DNA of 64,000 nt from Virgibacillus_R byunsanensis (GCF_042675965.1 NZ_JBHTKJ010000012.1:1-64000); one strand, 5' to 3'; counted from the first letter of the stretch, positions 33,750-43,018 are shown. Numbers and translations are program-made. Notes: generated from the sequence alone by a model not told the origin.

Positions 33750-35171
33750 CTAATACTGTTCCATTTCCAAAAAACCTTTAACTAGTGATGACATCTCTTT
33801 TGTGTCAATGGTCCGAAAATCAACACATACACGATTGTCATGTATTCGGGTAACGATGACTGGTGTACAAGCTCGTAGTTTAGCTGCAAGTTCCTGTGCT
33901 GGAAAGCTTTCATGCATAATAGTAGCGACATAGGTAGGAAGCTCTACCCCTGGCATTGTCCCTCCTCCTATTTGTGATATGCCTTCTTGCAACTTGATTC
34001 GATAGGAAGAAGTTTTTGAATAAATGTCTGAGATGAAATCTTCTGCTTGTTGTTTGATCCCTTCTAGTGATCGCGTTACATCTCTTATTGTCGGTAGATT
34101 AGATAGTGCATCCTTATCAGATAAATATATTTTTAACGTTTGTTCTAGTGCTGCCAAAGTCATTTTATCAACTCTTAATACTCGTGCTAATTGGTGCTTT
34201 TTTAACTGATTGATGATGCCTTTTTTCCCAACGATAACACCGGCCTGTGGCCCACCTAACAACTTATCACCACTGAAGGAAACGATATCTACCCCCGACT
34301 CAATCACTTCTTTAACAATTGGTTCATCGCCAATACCATGCTTTTTAAAATCGTAAAGGGAACCACTTCCTAAATCCTCATAGAAAATAAAGTTCTCCTG
34401 CTTGTTTTTAATTTTAACAAGAGCATCTGTAGTAACTGTTTCTGTAAAACCAATAGTCTTAAAGTTACTCGTGTGTACTTTCATAATCATAGCAGTATTT
34501 TCTCGGACAGCGTTTTCATAATCAAACAGGTGGGTTTTATTAGTCGTTCCTACTTCTACTAAGTGAGCACCGCTTTCTTCCATAATAGATGAAATACGGA
34601 ATGACCCTCCGATTTCAACGAGTTGGCCACGAGACACGATGACCTCCTGATCCTTAGCTAACGCACTTAATATTAGAAAAACAGCAGCTGCGTTATTGTT
34701 AACAACCATTGCCGCTTCTGCACCAGTTGCCTCTTTCAACAAGTCTTCTATAATGTTATGACGAGACCCGCGTTCCCCTTCTGCAACTTGATATTCTAAA
34801 TTAGAATAGTTTCTGGCTATGTTAGCAACATGGTCAACAGCTTGTTCGCTCAACCGTGACCGGCCAAGGTTTGTATGCAAAATAGTCCCAGTTCCATTAA
34901 TGACTTGTTTTAGACGATCCTCCTTCCATTCAACCACCTTTTTTTTAGCGTTTTCAAAAATCACTTCTTCAACGTCTTGGCAGGAAAATGATGTCAGTCG
35001 TTCACTCCGTACATTTTTCCGTAGACCACTGACCTCCTGCTGGATGAATTTCGTTAACTGGTCGCTTGTTAGCTGGTAATCTTTTAGGATTGTTTTAAAG
35101 CGATCGTCATTTTGTAATTGATGTACTGGTGGAAGTTGGCGTAAATATTGGTTTATTTTTTGACCCTCCAT
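33750..35171 (-). CDS. selA: L-seryl-tRNA(Sec) selenium transferase
   Basis: This is a PLP-dependent enzyme of about 473 residues. It has the SelA signature INGTGTILHTNLGRSRLSEQ, NNNAAAVFLILSALA, EIGGSFRI and the Schiff-base lysine in SFSGDKLLGGPQAG. It converts Ser-tRNA(Sec) to Sec-tRNA(Sec) with selenophosphate. The ATG at 35171 has GAGGTG upstream; a TTG five codons earlier is less likely. It starts 22 nt after the SelW-like gene and ends 50 nt before the TlpA-like selenoprotein gene. Confidence 0.96.
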   Translation of the reverse strand: MEGQKINQYLRQLPPVHQLQNDDRFKTILKDYQLTSDQLTKFIQQEVSGLRKNVRSERLTSFSCQDVEEVIFENAKKKVVEWKEDRLKQVINGTGTILHTNLGRSRLSEQAVDHVANIARNYSNLEYQVAEGERGSRHNIIEDLLKEATGAEAAMVVNNNAAAVFLILSALAKDQEVIVSRGQLVEIGGSFRISSIMEESGAHLVEVGTTNKTHLFDYENAVRENTAMIMKVHTSNFKTIGFTETVTTDALVKIKNKQENFIFYEDLGSGSLYDFKKHGIGDEPIVKEVIESGVDIVSFSGDKLLGGPQAGVIVGKKGIINQLKKHQLARVLRVDKMTLAALEQTLKIYLSDKDALSNLPTIRDVTRSLEGIKQQAEDFISDIYSKTSSYRIKLQEGISQIGGGTMPGVELPTYVATIMHESFPAQELAAKLRACTPVIVTRIHDNRVCVDFRTIDTKEMSSLVKGFLEMEQY

Positions 35172-35193
35172 ATACGAACACCTCAAGAAATAT

Positions 35194-35427
35194 TTACTCT
35201 TCTATTTGCTTAATGATTCGCTCCACTTCAGGATATTCTCCAGTTTGGAGCTTTGAATATATTTTTTCTTCATTTACCGTAACCTCAAACGCCCCACCAG
35301 ACCCTGGTATAAGCTCCAGTGACGTTATTTCGGAACGAAAGTAATGAAACAATTGTTCCGCAAAACTTGCGGCTTTTGGTGCATAGTTTCACTGCATGCA
35401 AAATTCAATAGAGACCTTGTAGCTCAT
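35194..35427 (-). CDS. SelW/Rdx-family selenoprotein with CxxU motif
   Basis: This 77-residue protein is visible only if the TGA at 35391-35389 is read as selenocysteine. It begins MSYKVSIEFCMQUNYAPKA, with the CxxU redox motif at residues 10-13, and continues with ELIPGSGGAFEV (the Rdx GxxGxFEV block) and YSKLQTGEYPE. This is the SelW/SelT/SelH-like thioredoxin-fold family. AGGGAGGAAA precedes the ATG. A SECIS-like hairpin starts 16 nt past the TGA. It sits between selB and selA in the same operon. Ordinary gene calling leaves this stretch empty. Confidence 0.92.
35358..35372 (-). promoter_or_regulatory. SECIS-like hairpin of the SelW-like gene
   Basis: CCGCAA-GTT-TTGCGG on the minus strand is a perfect 6-bp stem with a 3-nt loop containing G, beginning 16 nt after the TGA codon. 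Confidence 0.75.
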
Positions 35428-35483
35428 CGTTATTTCCTCCCTTTGTTATAGTATCTTTATTCTATAGTAGACTACTCGTAGAT

Positions 35484-37391
35484 TTAAATAATACGCTCGA
35501 TCGACCATTTCCGTTTATCATCTATACGGGTTGTGATTTCCAAGTAATCAAGTAATTCTAAAAACGGGATTAAATATTTTCGTGATACATATAACGCTTC
35601 TTTGGCCTCTTTTAATCCAAAGGTATTTTCCGTTTGTCTTTTCAATACGGATACTGCCCGTTCAAATGCCGACTGATGAATAAGCATTTCATTCGTTAGC
35701 CGGTAAGCTTGATTTGAATGGATTAGATAAACAGCTAGTTCAGAAATATCATTTTGCGATAGTGGTGTCCCATCAAAATAAGCCTCCCACTTCTTAACCG
35801 AAACCCCATCCTTTTCAACGGTCGCTATGATTTCTTCCATTCTAGCTTTCCATTGTTTGGGCAAATGGGGATGGAAGGATGGTAATGCAACAAACTGACC
35901 CACCTTCTTACATTCATTGCGTTCAAACAATACACTTAGGCTGTATTCGGTAAATAATCTTGGATAAGTTTCGCTGAATGCTTGAATAAGTTCTGCTTTA
36001 CTTATCCCCACCCTCATTGGAAATGCTTCATGATATGATTGTAAATGGTGGCTAACTTCAGCTTTTATTTTTGTAAACGTTTTTAATAAGCAATATTGTT
36101 GCTTAGAAATCTCTATTAGATACCCGTCTTCTAAACCTTTTGAAACAGTATCGTTTAATACATGTTCATCCAATGATGTGAACTGAACCAGTTGTTTCCT
36201 ATCAAGTAATGTGTGTTGAGTTAACACGTTTTCTATCAAATCACCAGGTGTACCTTCCTTTTTATTACGTAGCATTTCAATGGTTTCTTCGCCAAAGCGG
36301 TACTTAACACCTTTTGGTTCTATTACCCAACCTCCACCTAAAGTTTCTACAGGGGTTGGCCTCCGTAAAATAAAACGATCCCCTCGTCGAGCGACAACAT
36401 TTTTGTCTAAGCGGATCTGGCAAAGCACTTCATGCCTTGTCTGTTCCAATTCATTCCGGTCAAAAAAAACGATTTTGCCCATCACTACTGAAGTACCTAT
36501 ATATATATTTACTGGCGAACGTTGTTTTACGGGCAAGAAGTTGTCATCAACAACCTGCAAAGAAACGTCAATTGTGTCTGTAACCAAAAAGTGATCAGAA
36601 TATACAAGCACATCTCCCCGACTAATTTCATCTTTGTCCGCTCCGCCAAGATTGATGGCTGTCCGTTGCCCAGCTCTAGCCTGTTCTTGGTCTTTGTGAT
36701 GAACTTGAATCTGACGAGCTTTTACCTTATTACCTTTTGGAAGGAGCATTAACTGGCTTCCCTTTTTTACTATTCCTTCGTAAATTGTACCTCTCACAAT
36801 CGTTCCTTGCCCTTGCACAGTGAAAACCTGGTCAACCGGCAAGCGAAACGAGCCAAAGGCATCTCGGAACTTTACCTTCTTTAAGTTACTGAAAACGGTC
36901 TGCCTCAGCTTGTCAATTCCTTTACCAGTTAGACTATCAACATATACGTATGGAGCATCGTGGAAATTCGTTCCTTCCAATCCATCTCGAATATCCTCTG
37001 TCACCATTTCAAGCATTTCCTCATCGACACGGTCTATCTTTGAAATGGCAACAATACAATGTTTGATACCTAAAAACTGCAATATATACAAGTGTTCTTT
37101 TGTTTGCGGCATGACACCTTCATCTGCGGCAATCACCAGAACTACCAAATCAATTCCAGCAACCCCTGCGATCATTTGCCGAATAAACCGTTCGTGTCCA
37201 GGCACATCAACAATCGATACATGCTTTCCCTCTTCTGTTTGCAATGGAGCATAGCCAGGTTCAATAGAAATACTTCTTTCTTTTTCTTCCTTTAAACGGT
37301 CTGTATCCACATGTGTCAATGCCTTTGTCAGTGTCGTTTTTCCATGGTCAATATGGCCCGCCATACCAATTGTAAAAAATGTATCGCACAT
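35484..37391 (-). CDS. selB: Selenocysteine-specific elongation factor
   Basis: The N-terminal GTPase has FTIGMAGHIDHGKTTL (G1), DVPGHERFIRQMIAGVAGID (G3) and AISKIDRVD (G4). EF-Tu-like domains 2-3 follow with VQGQGTIVRGTI. The C-terminal ~250 residues are winged-helix repeats that bind the SECIS. The length of 635 residues is normal for bacterial SelB. The start is either the ATG at 37391 or a GTG three codons earlier; the ribosome binding site does not decide it. It is the first gene of the minus-strand selenium operon. Confidence 0.96.
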   Translation of the reverse strand: MCDTFFTIGMAGHIDHGKTTLTKALTHVDTDRLKEEKERSISIEPGYAPLQTEEGKHVSIVDVPGHERFIRQMIAGVAGIDLVVLVIAADEGVMPQTKEHLYILQFLGIKHCIVAISKIDRVDEEMLEMVTEDIRDGLEGTNFHDAPYVYVDSLTGKGIDKLRQTVFSNLKKVKFRDAFGSFRLPVDQVFTVQGQGTIVRGTIYEGIVKKGSQLMLLPKGNKVKARQIQVHHKDQEQARAGQRTAINLGGADKDEISRGDVLVYSDHFLVTDTIDVSLQVVDDNFLPVKQRSPVNIYIGTSVVMGKIVFFDRNELEQTRHEVLCQIRLDKNVVARRGDRFILRRPTPVETLGGGWVIEPKGVKYRFGEETIEMLRNKKEGTPGDLIENVLTQHTLLDRKQLVQFTSLDEHVLNDTVSKGLEDGYLIEISKQQYCLLKTFTKIKAEVSHHLQSYHEAFPMRVGISKAELIQAFSETYPRLFTEYSLSVLFERNECKKVGQFVALPSFHPHLPKQWKARMEEIIATVEKDGVSVKKWEAYFDGTPLSQNDISELAVYLIHSNQAYRLTNEMLIHQSAFERAVSVLKRQTENTFGLKEAKEALYVSRKYLIPFLELLDYLEITTRIDDKRKWSIERII

Positions 37392-37581
37392 CCTCTTCAC
37401 ACGCCCTCTAAAATTACTGATAATATTACTTTAATCCTTGACATCAGGTGTTTCAAGCAAGACGACTCTCTTTTTTGATAAATAGTTTGATAAAATATCA
37501 CTTCCAAAACACCTTTATTGCGATTCTATTTTTTTCGTTATAAACTAATATAAGATAGACTGAATATAGTACCTAACTAAT

Positions 37582-37678
37582 GGGGTTGGATGGGTGACTG
37601 GTGTCCTCCTGGGTCTTCAAAACCCTGAGGGGCCTGCGTGTCAGGCTCGGTGGGTTCGATTCCCACACAGTCCCGCCA
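37582..37678 (+). tRNA. selC: tRNA-Sec (UCA anticodon)
   Basis: This 97-nt tRNA has a seven-base anticodon loop containing TCA, closed by GGGT/ACCC. It has a long extra arm (GCCTG/CAGGC), a T-arm GTGGG-TTCGATT-CCCAC and an encoded 3' GCCA end. The extended acceptor and long variable arm are typical of bacterial tRNA-Sec. The 5' acceptor strand pairs with wobbles and one mismatch at position 8. It stands divergent to selB and upstream of selD. Confidence 0.92.
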
Positions 37679-38051
37679 AAACTAAATTAGCTATGTCGTA
37701 ACAGTCAATTGATGAGTTACCTATTATCTAAAATATAATTTGCTAATAAAAAACATTTTTCAAATGGAAAATCATTGTCAAAGTCGTAATAACTACTCCT
37801 TACTTTCATCAATCGAGAGACCGCACTGTGACAGTTCAACGCATAGAAAATGGTTTAGAAAAGTTAGCTGATTGATTATGCACGACAAATTACGAATAGT
37901 ATCGAGCTAAGGGAAAATTGAATATCAAACCAAAGAATATATCTAAACACCATTCAAGTAAGTTGAAGCTAGATACTTGTAAATCTACATAGCGCATTGG
38001 AATAGCCGGATGTCCTCTTACTACATGAAACTTTGAAAGGGTGTGGTTACC
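37679..38051. other. Spacer between selC and selD
   Basis: No intact gene is seen. A startless plus-strand frame ends in RTVTVQRIENGLEKLAD at about 37877 and could be the tail of a lost gene, but the evidence is slight. No terminator after the tRNA is obvious, so selC and selD may be co-transcribed. Confidence 0.4.
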
Positions 38052-39104
38052 ATGTCAAAAAAAGAAGAAATCATTAAATTAACTTCTTTATCCACAAAAG
38101 GTGGCTGAGGATGTAAAATTGGTCCTGAAGACCTGTCGCAGGTTCTGCGGCATTTACCAACATCTATACTCGATCCCAACTTGCTTGTCGGTATAGACAC
38201 ATCTGATGATGCAGGCATCTATAAAATAAACGATGAAATAGCACTTGTGCAAACACTTGATTTCTTTACTCCAATTGTTGATGATCCCTTTATGTTCGGA
38301 CAAATTGCAGCGGCAAATTCATTAAGTGATGTTTATGCAATGGGTGGTAAACCCATAACAGTAATGAATATCGTTGGGTTTCCGATTAGTACTTTAGACA
38401 AAAGTATTTTAGCAGATATTTTAGCAGGTTCTTCTGAAAAAGTAAGAGAATCTGGTGCTACACTAGTTGGTGGACACTCAATTGATGATCAGGAACCTAA
38501 GTTCGGATTATCTGTTACTGGCACCATACACCCAGATCGTATTCGGGCAAATATTGGTGCCAAGCCGAGTGATAAACTAATTTTAACAAAACCAATTGGT
38601 ATTGGCATTTTAACAACTGCTATAAAAAGTGACTTACTGGATGAAGCTACTATTGATGAAGTAATGAACGTAATGGCTACTCTAAATAAGTACGCTGCCG
38701 AGGCTATGGAAGACTACTCAGTAAATGCTTGTACGGATGTAACTGGATTCGGACTTTTAGGTCATACCCGTGAAATTGCTGTAGGAAGTAATGTAGGTAT
38801 TACAATATACAATCAAAAGGTCCCGGTTTTAGCTAGATCAAAAGAACTTGCTCAACAAAATGTCATTCCAGGTGGAACGAAGAAAAACCATCAGTGGCTC
38901 GCGGATTGTATTGATTATAGCAATAATATTAGCGAAGTTGATCAACTAATTCTTTGTGATGCTGTAACATCAGGTGGACTTTTAATTTCAGTCCCTGAAT
39001 CAGAAGCTGCTTCTCTACAAAATGACCTTCAAAATATGAATGTGCTTGCTGCTATTATTGGAAAAGTAACATCTGAAAATCCAGGGCGAATTACCGTCAT
39101 TTAA
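38052..39104 (+). CDS. selD: Selenophosphate synthase containing selenocysteine
   Basis: The ATG at 38052 (AAAGGGTG upstream) opens MSKKEEIIKLTSLSTKGG. The TGA at 38106-38108 then supplies selenocysteine in the motif GGUGCK, which is GGCGCK in Cys-type SelD. The frame continues open for 331 residues with GIDTSDDAGIY, DFFTPIVDDPFMFGQIAAANSLSDVYAMGG (split in the ATP site), ESGATLVGGHS and CTDVTGFGLLGH. It makes selenophosphate from selenide and ATP. A conventional call would start after the TGA and lose the catalytic loop. Confidence 0.96.
38131..38143 (+). promoter_or_regulatory. SECIS-like hairpin in selD
   Basis: ACCTG-TCG-CAGGT forms a 5-bp stem with a G-containing 3-nt loop, starting 22 nt after the TGA. 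It is slightly further away than the hairpins in the other two selenoprotein genes but within the bacterial SECIS range. Confidence 0.68.
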
Positions 39105-39115
39105 GTAAATTCAGT

Positions 39116-39156
39116 ATAAATAAAGAAGGACTCTAATTGAGTCCTTCTTTATTTAT
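39116..39156. terminator. Terminator after selD
   Basis: A perfect inverted repeat, AAAGAAGGACTC/GAGTCCTTCTTT with flanking ATAAAT/ATTTAT extension and a 5-nt loop, begins 12 nt after the selD stop. Confidence 0.88.
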
Positions 39157-39188
39157 AAACTAATCAGGATAAGAAAGGGTTAGACACA

Positions 39189-39281
39189 ATGATTGTTCTC
39201 GTTACTGGTGATGTTGGATTTATTGGTCGAGATATTGTACATGAATTATTAAAGAATCAGTATGTTATGTTAATCAAGTAA
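39189..39281 (+). pseudogene. N-terminal scrap of an NAD-dependent epimerase-like gene
   Basis: ATG followed by MIVLVTGDVGFIGRDIVHEL, the nucleotide-binding opening of an extended short-chain dehydrogenase (GxxGFIG). It stops after 30 residues. No continuation in other frames was seen. It is a truncated relic. Confidence 0.5.
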
Positions 39282-39391
39282 AGAAGTTAAGGTACACCCC
39301 CTCTAGAGGTAATACGGTCTTTGTCTAGATTTGTGGTCTATCCAAGTACAACTAGACTTCTATGAAATTTGTACCTGTCAAGCTGGCGTAA

Positions 39392-39538
39392 TGGTACGGA
39401 AAAGAAGTCGTAACCGTAGCCAAAAACTTTGCTTCAAGTCAGCTATGTTCTAATTGCGGTCACAAACACAAAGACGTTAAAAATCTTGCTTTGCGTGAAT
39501 GGACGTGTCCAACGTGCAACAGTTTTTTAAGATTGTAA
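39392..39538 (+). mobile_element. IS200/IS605 TnpB zinc-ribbon fragment
   Basis: The plus strand reads WYGKEVVTVAKNFASSQLC, then SNCGHKHKDVKNLALREWTC and PTCNSFLRL. The two CxxC pairs are the zinc ribbon of TnpB. The rest of TnpB and the last aspartate segment are missing, and the end overlaps the 3' end of the HD-GYP gene. It is a truncated relic of an IS605-type insertion. Confidence 0.8.
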
Positions 39539-40975
39539 CACTGAATGATTTTCTTCCTCATTAACAACAATTTTTGAAGGATATAGATACACCTCAGGAT
39601 CACGTTCGCACACACGTACCCATGCATCTACACATTTGGGATCAAAATGGCTATTTTTCCCCTCTTCTATTAAACTCATTGCTTCCTCGTTAGTCCATGC
39701 ATTTCGGTAAGATCTACTAGAAGTAAGAGCATCATAAACATCTGCAACAGAAAGTATTCTGGCCAACAACGGGATTTGCTCCCCTTTGATACGATCCGGA
39801 TACCCACTCCCATCCCACTTTTCATGATGATGCCGTATAATATCCAGTTCCTCTTTCATAAAACCTAATCTTTTACACATTTCATATCCAGCTACTGAAT
39901 GTAATTCAATGATTGCTCTTTCCTCTTGGGTTAGTTTGCCGGGTTTATTAAGGATTTGATCAGGTACCTGTATTTTCCCCACATCATGAACCACTCCTCC
40001 CTGAGCTAAAGCGCGAAGATGATCAGGTGTCACACCTAGTTCTTCGCCAATTTTTATGGCAAACAAGGCAACGCGAAAATTATGCCCTGCTGTATATTCG
40101 TCCTTTGCTTCTGTAGCAACTACCAAAGCTTTAATACTCGGAGAAATACATGCTTCTATTCTTTCTACTGGATTAGTATGAAAAAGTGATTTGACTGCCA
40201 TTGTAACAGATGACTTTGAAGCATACTGCCGGATCAATCCTATTAGCATCATAATCATCGAGAACAACAACAAAAAATGATAGAGCCACCAACTAAGCCT
40301 CCATACCTCTCCTAGTATAATGATGAATTGAGAAACCATTAGCCAACATGTACTGTATATAATTGACAATTGGAGAGGAAGACGCGTAAAACGATACGAA
40401 TACATATAACGAAAAATGGCATTCAGGCTTAGGAAGATGACAATCACAGTGATTAGCCATTTTAAAGGATCACGATCTACAGGAATAATATTTGCCAAGT
40501 GTGGAAACATCATTGCCAGTGCGCCCAGGCCCACTAGGAAAATAGTCCAAACAGGAACTAACAGTTTCTGAAAGCGAGAAATATACAATACCATAGGATG
40601 ATCTGAAGGCAAAGATGATAGCCAAAGCCAAAATACCGCAAATAAAATACTAAGCTGTGCTGCAACTCCGGGCAAGTGAGAACTGTCGAGAATAAAGCCG
40701 GGAGTAGATAAACCATGCAACGCAAATATCTCAGTTAACGAAATGAAAGCTAACGATAAAAAGGTAACATTGATATTACGTAATTTACTGCCTGATACCC
40801 CTACCGCCAAAGATATTATTGTTGACAGGATTGCCACAATACTAACGATATAAAAATGTTCTATTGGGATCGAAATTTTTAAATCTAACGAGGGCTTTAT
40901 TTTTAATAATATGAATAAAAAAAACGGCACCATTATAGCTATACATGGGCCAAACCAATAGGAAAACTTCTGCAA
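39527..40975 (-). CDS. Membrane HD-GYP domain protein (putative c-di-GMP phosphodiesterase)
   Basis: About eight N-terminal membrane helices (residues ~5-255) precede a C-terminal HD-GYP domain with AGHNFRVALFAIKIGEELG, VVHDVGKIQVPDQIL, HHHEKWDGSGYPDRIKGEQI and ADVYDALTSSRSYR. All metal ligands and the GYP motif are present, so it is likely catalytically active on c-di-GMP. The membrane part probably senses a signal. I chose the TTG at 40975 (GGAGG at 8 nt). It may feed into the riboswitch at 18.7 kb. Confidence 0.88.
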   Translation of the reverse strand: MQKFSYWFGPCIAIMVPFFLFILLKIKPSLDLKISIPIEHFYIVSIVAILSTIISLAVGVSGSKLRNINVTFLSLAFISLTEIFALHGLSTPGFILDSSHLPGVAAQLSILFAVFWLWLSSLPSDHPMVLYISRFQKLLVPVWTIFLVGLGALAMMFPHLANIIPVDRDPLKWLITVIVIFLSLNAIFRYMYSYRFTRLPLQLSIIYSTCWLMVSQFIIILGEVWRLSWWLYHFLLLFSMIMMLIGLIRQYASKSSVTMAVKSLFHTNPVERIEACISPSIKALVVATEAKDEYTAGHNFRVALFAIKIGEELGVTPDHLRALAQGGVVHDVGKIQVPDQILNKPGKLTQEERAIIELHSVAGYEMCKRLGFMKEELDIIRHHHEKWDGSGYPDRIKGEQIPLLARILSVADVYDALTSSRSYRNAWTNEEAMSLIEEGKNSHFDPKCVDAWVRVCERDPEVYLYPSKIVVNEEENHSVLQS

Positions 40976-41500
40976 ATCCAATCCCTCCAGCTAGTATAAA
41001 TTGAAAATATCGGAATAAGATTCCTCTATAATACTTACATATACATTCGACATAATTAGTTATATTCCTTCTTTTTATACTATTTTCAATAACTTGAACT
41101 ACATTTTATTTAATATAAGTAACCACTTATTCCTGGGCTTTTGACTGTATGTATGCCCAATACACAATAATGGAAGCTATCCTAATTAGAGGACAGATTC
41201 CGTTTAAAGTTGAGAATAAGTGGCTATTTTGATAATACCCAGCCCCTTTAGTTAAGGTAGAAAACCGATACCACTACTCCTATTTTAAGGTTGGCTACTT
41301 TTTAATTAACTATTTAACCACCAATATCTTTATTATTTAATGAAGTCACAAGTATCCGCACCTTTTTTATTCTAATAATTATTATGTTTTAAGATACTTG
41401 TCACTACAATATAATATATCTATTACATTCTCTATACGAAATTTAACAGATTTTGTGAATATTTCAAATAAAAAAATCAACTTGCTGATTCCTATCAACA
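40976..41500. other. Intergenic region with a possible element remnant
   Basis: No gene is seen. The segment 41120-41300 contains AGAGGACAGATTCCGTTT and AATACCCAGCCCC, which remind me of sequences flanking Bacillaceae insertion sequences. The match is from memory and no transposase frame remains. The remainder is plain AT-rich DNA. Confidence 0.35.
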
Positions 41501-41538
41501 AAAAAAGAGACTTCCAATTAAGGAAATCTCTTTTTTAA
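41501..41538 (-). terminator. Terminator of the cold-shock gene
   Basis: On the minus strand AAAAAGAGATTTCC/GGAAGTCTCTTTTTTT forms a stem with a G-T wobble and a T-rich tail, right after the stop codon. Confidence 0.85.
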
Positions 41539-41542
41539 ATGC

Positions 41543-41740
41543 TTATTTTTGAACGTTAGCTGCTTGTGGTCCGCGGTTACCTTCAACAATTTCGAATGTA
41601 ACTGTTTGGTTTTCTTCTAATGTTTTAAAACCTTCGTCTTGAATAGCAGAGAAATGAACGAATACATCGTCTTGACCCTCTACTTCAATAAAACCGAAAC
41701 CTTTTTCTGCGTTAAACCATTTAACATTACCTTGTAACAT
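41543..41740 (-). CDS. CspA-family cold-shock protein
   Basis: The 65-residue OB-fold protein contains both nucleic-acid binding motifs, KGFGFIEVEGQDDVFVHFSA, and the opening MLQGNVKWFNAEKG. These RNA chaperones prevent secondary structure during cold or growth transition. A 5' leader of over 100 nt separates it from the next gene, as is usual for csp genes. It is monocistronic. Length and sequence are normal. Confidence 0.96.
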   Translation of the reverse strand: MLQGNVKWFNAEKGFGFIEVEGQDDVFVHFSAIQDEGFKTLEENQTVTFEIVEGNRGPQAANVQK

Positions 41741-41923
41741 AAATTGTTACCTCCTGCGTGGATCTGATCCACATTGTATTACTATTAATGCTCTGCATAT
41801 TCATTCCAGACTAAAGTGACTTACTAGTTACTTTTTTCTTTCCTTAACACCCGAACAAGAATAATTAATTTTAAATATAACAACAAAAACACTTTTCGTC
41901 AAGTAGTTATGGGAAAATAATTA

Positions 41924-43018
41924 CTAAAACTGATAATCCATTGCATTTAATACCGTCTCTTGACCTAAGATATGTTTTGTTATCTCAGAGCCTAAAAAAG
42001 GACCGCTTGTAATACCTGATGCACTAAGGCCATTGGCAATGATCATGTTTTGATTTTGTGGTAAAGCACCAAAAACCGGATGAACATGAGAAGTTGATGG
42101 TCTGAATCCAACACGTGATTCAATGAAATTAGCTTCTCTTAATCCGGGGGCGTATTTAAAAGTAGTTTTTAAAATATCATATACACTACCAGCAGACACA
42201 CTAGGATCGAAATCGTTATTTTCTTCATGTTCTGCCCCAACAGCAACCCGGTGATTGTGATAACCAACGATGTATTTATTATTTGGAAGCATAATAACAG
42301 GCCAAGACGTTGTGTCTTGATTTGGCATTTCGAGATATAAAATCTGTGTTTTTGTGGATTTCACTTTAAATTTCACGCCGATCTCATCAAGTAATTGTTC
42401 AGCCCATGCGCCGTTTGTCACAATTACTTTTTTACCGGTGTATGTTTCGCCATTCACGTGAACGTTTACTTGTTTACCCTCTTTTAATTGTGCCTCCCCT
42501 TCAATCACTTCTACCCCATATTTTTGGGCTCCTTCTATTAATGCATATCTAAATTCATCCGCATTAACTTTGGCTCCACCACTTATGTGAACTGCTCCCA
42601 TTCGTTCTGACATAATTGGTACGAATTGTTCGACGTCTTGTCCTGAAAACATGGATACTTCACCGATCTCTGGTGCTGTTTCTCGTCTTTCAGTCGCATC
42701 GTTTACCATTATGTCTAATTTGTTATCACTTTTATGTAAATAGAGGGATCCAACTTGAGAATAGCTTGTCACATGAACACCAAGTTGGTTTAATTCCTTT
42801 ACGAGTGCTGGATAATAGTTGGCACCCTCTTCAATGACGTTATACAACTTAGGGTTTCTTTTTTGTGATAGCCATGGACTAATGATACCTGCTGCAGCAC
42901 GAGTTGCTTCTCCATGGTCAGTTTTATCAATGAGTATAACTTTTTTTCCATTTTTAGCAAGATGATAGGCTGTCGAGGCCCCGAGGATTCCTGCACCAAT
43001 TACAATGTATCGTTCCAA
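41924..43018 (-). CDS. FAD-dependent amino acid oxidoreductase (DAO family)
   Basis: After a TTG start (AAAGGAG at 8 nt) the protein opens ERYIVIGAGILGASTAYHLA, the Rossmann FAD motif. RAAAGIISPWLS and the C-terminal ANGLSASGITSGPFLGSEI follow. The family includes glycine oxidase, sarcosine oxidase and D-amino-acid dehydrogenases. The exact substrate cannot be deduced. The in-frame ATG at 43048 would place the ribosome binding site inside the gene. It is monocistronic, between the cold-shock and yjzC genes. Confidence 0.82.
   Translation of the reverse strand: MERYIVIGAGILGASTAYHLAKNGKKVILIDKTDHGEATRAAAGIISPWLSQKRNPKLYNVIEEGANYYPALVKELNQLGVHVTSYSQVGSLYLHKSDNKLDIMVNDATERRETAPEIGEVSMFSGQDVEQFVPIMSERMGAVHISGGAKVNADEFRYALIEGAQKYGVEVIEGEAQLKEGKQVNVHVNGETYTGKKVIVTNGAWAEQLLDEIGVKFKVKSTKTQILYLEMPNQDTTSWPVIMLPNNKYIVGYHNHRVAVGAEHEENNDFDPSVSAGSVYDILKTTFKYAPGLREANFIESRVGFRPSTSHVHPVFGALPQNQNMIIANGLSASGITSGPFLGSEITKHILGQETVLNAMDYQF

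Noticed and set aside
37740..37880. Helix-turn-helix-like fragment between selC and selD
   Set aside because: The frame lacks a start codon, is very short, and its resemblance to a regulator is too weak to annotate.
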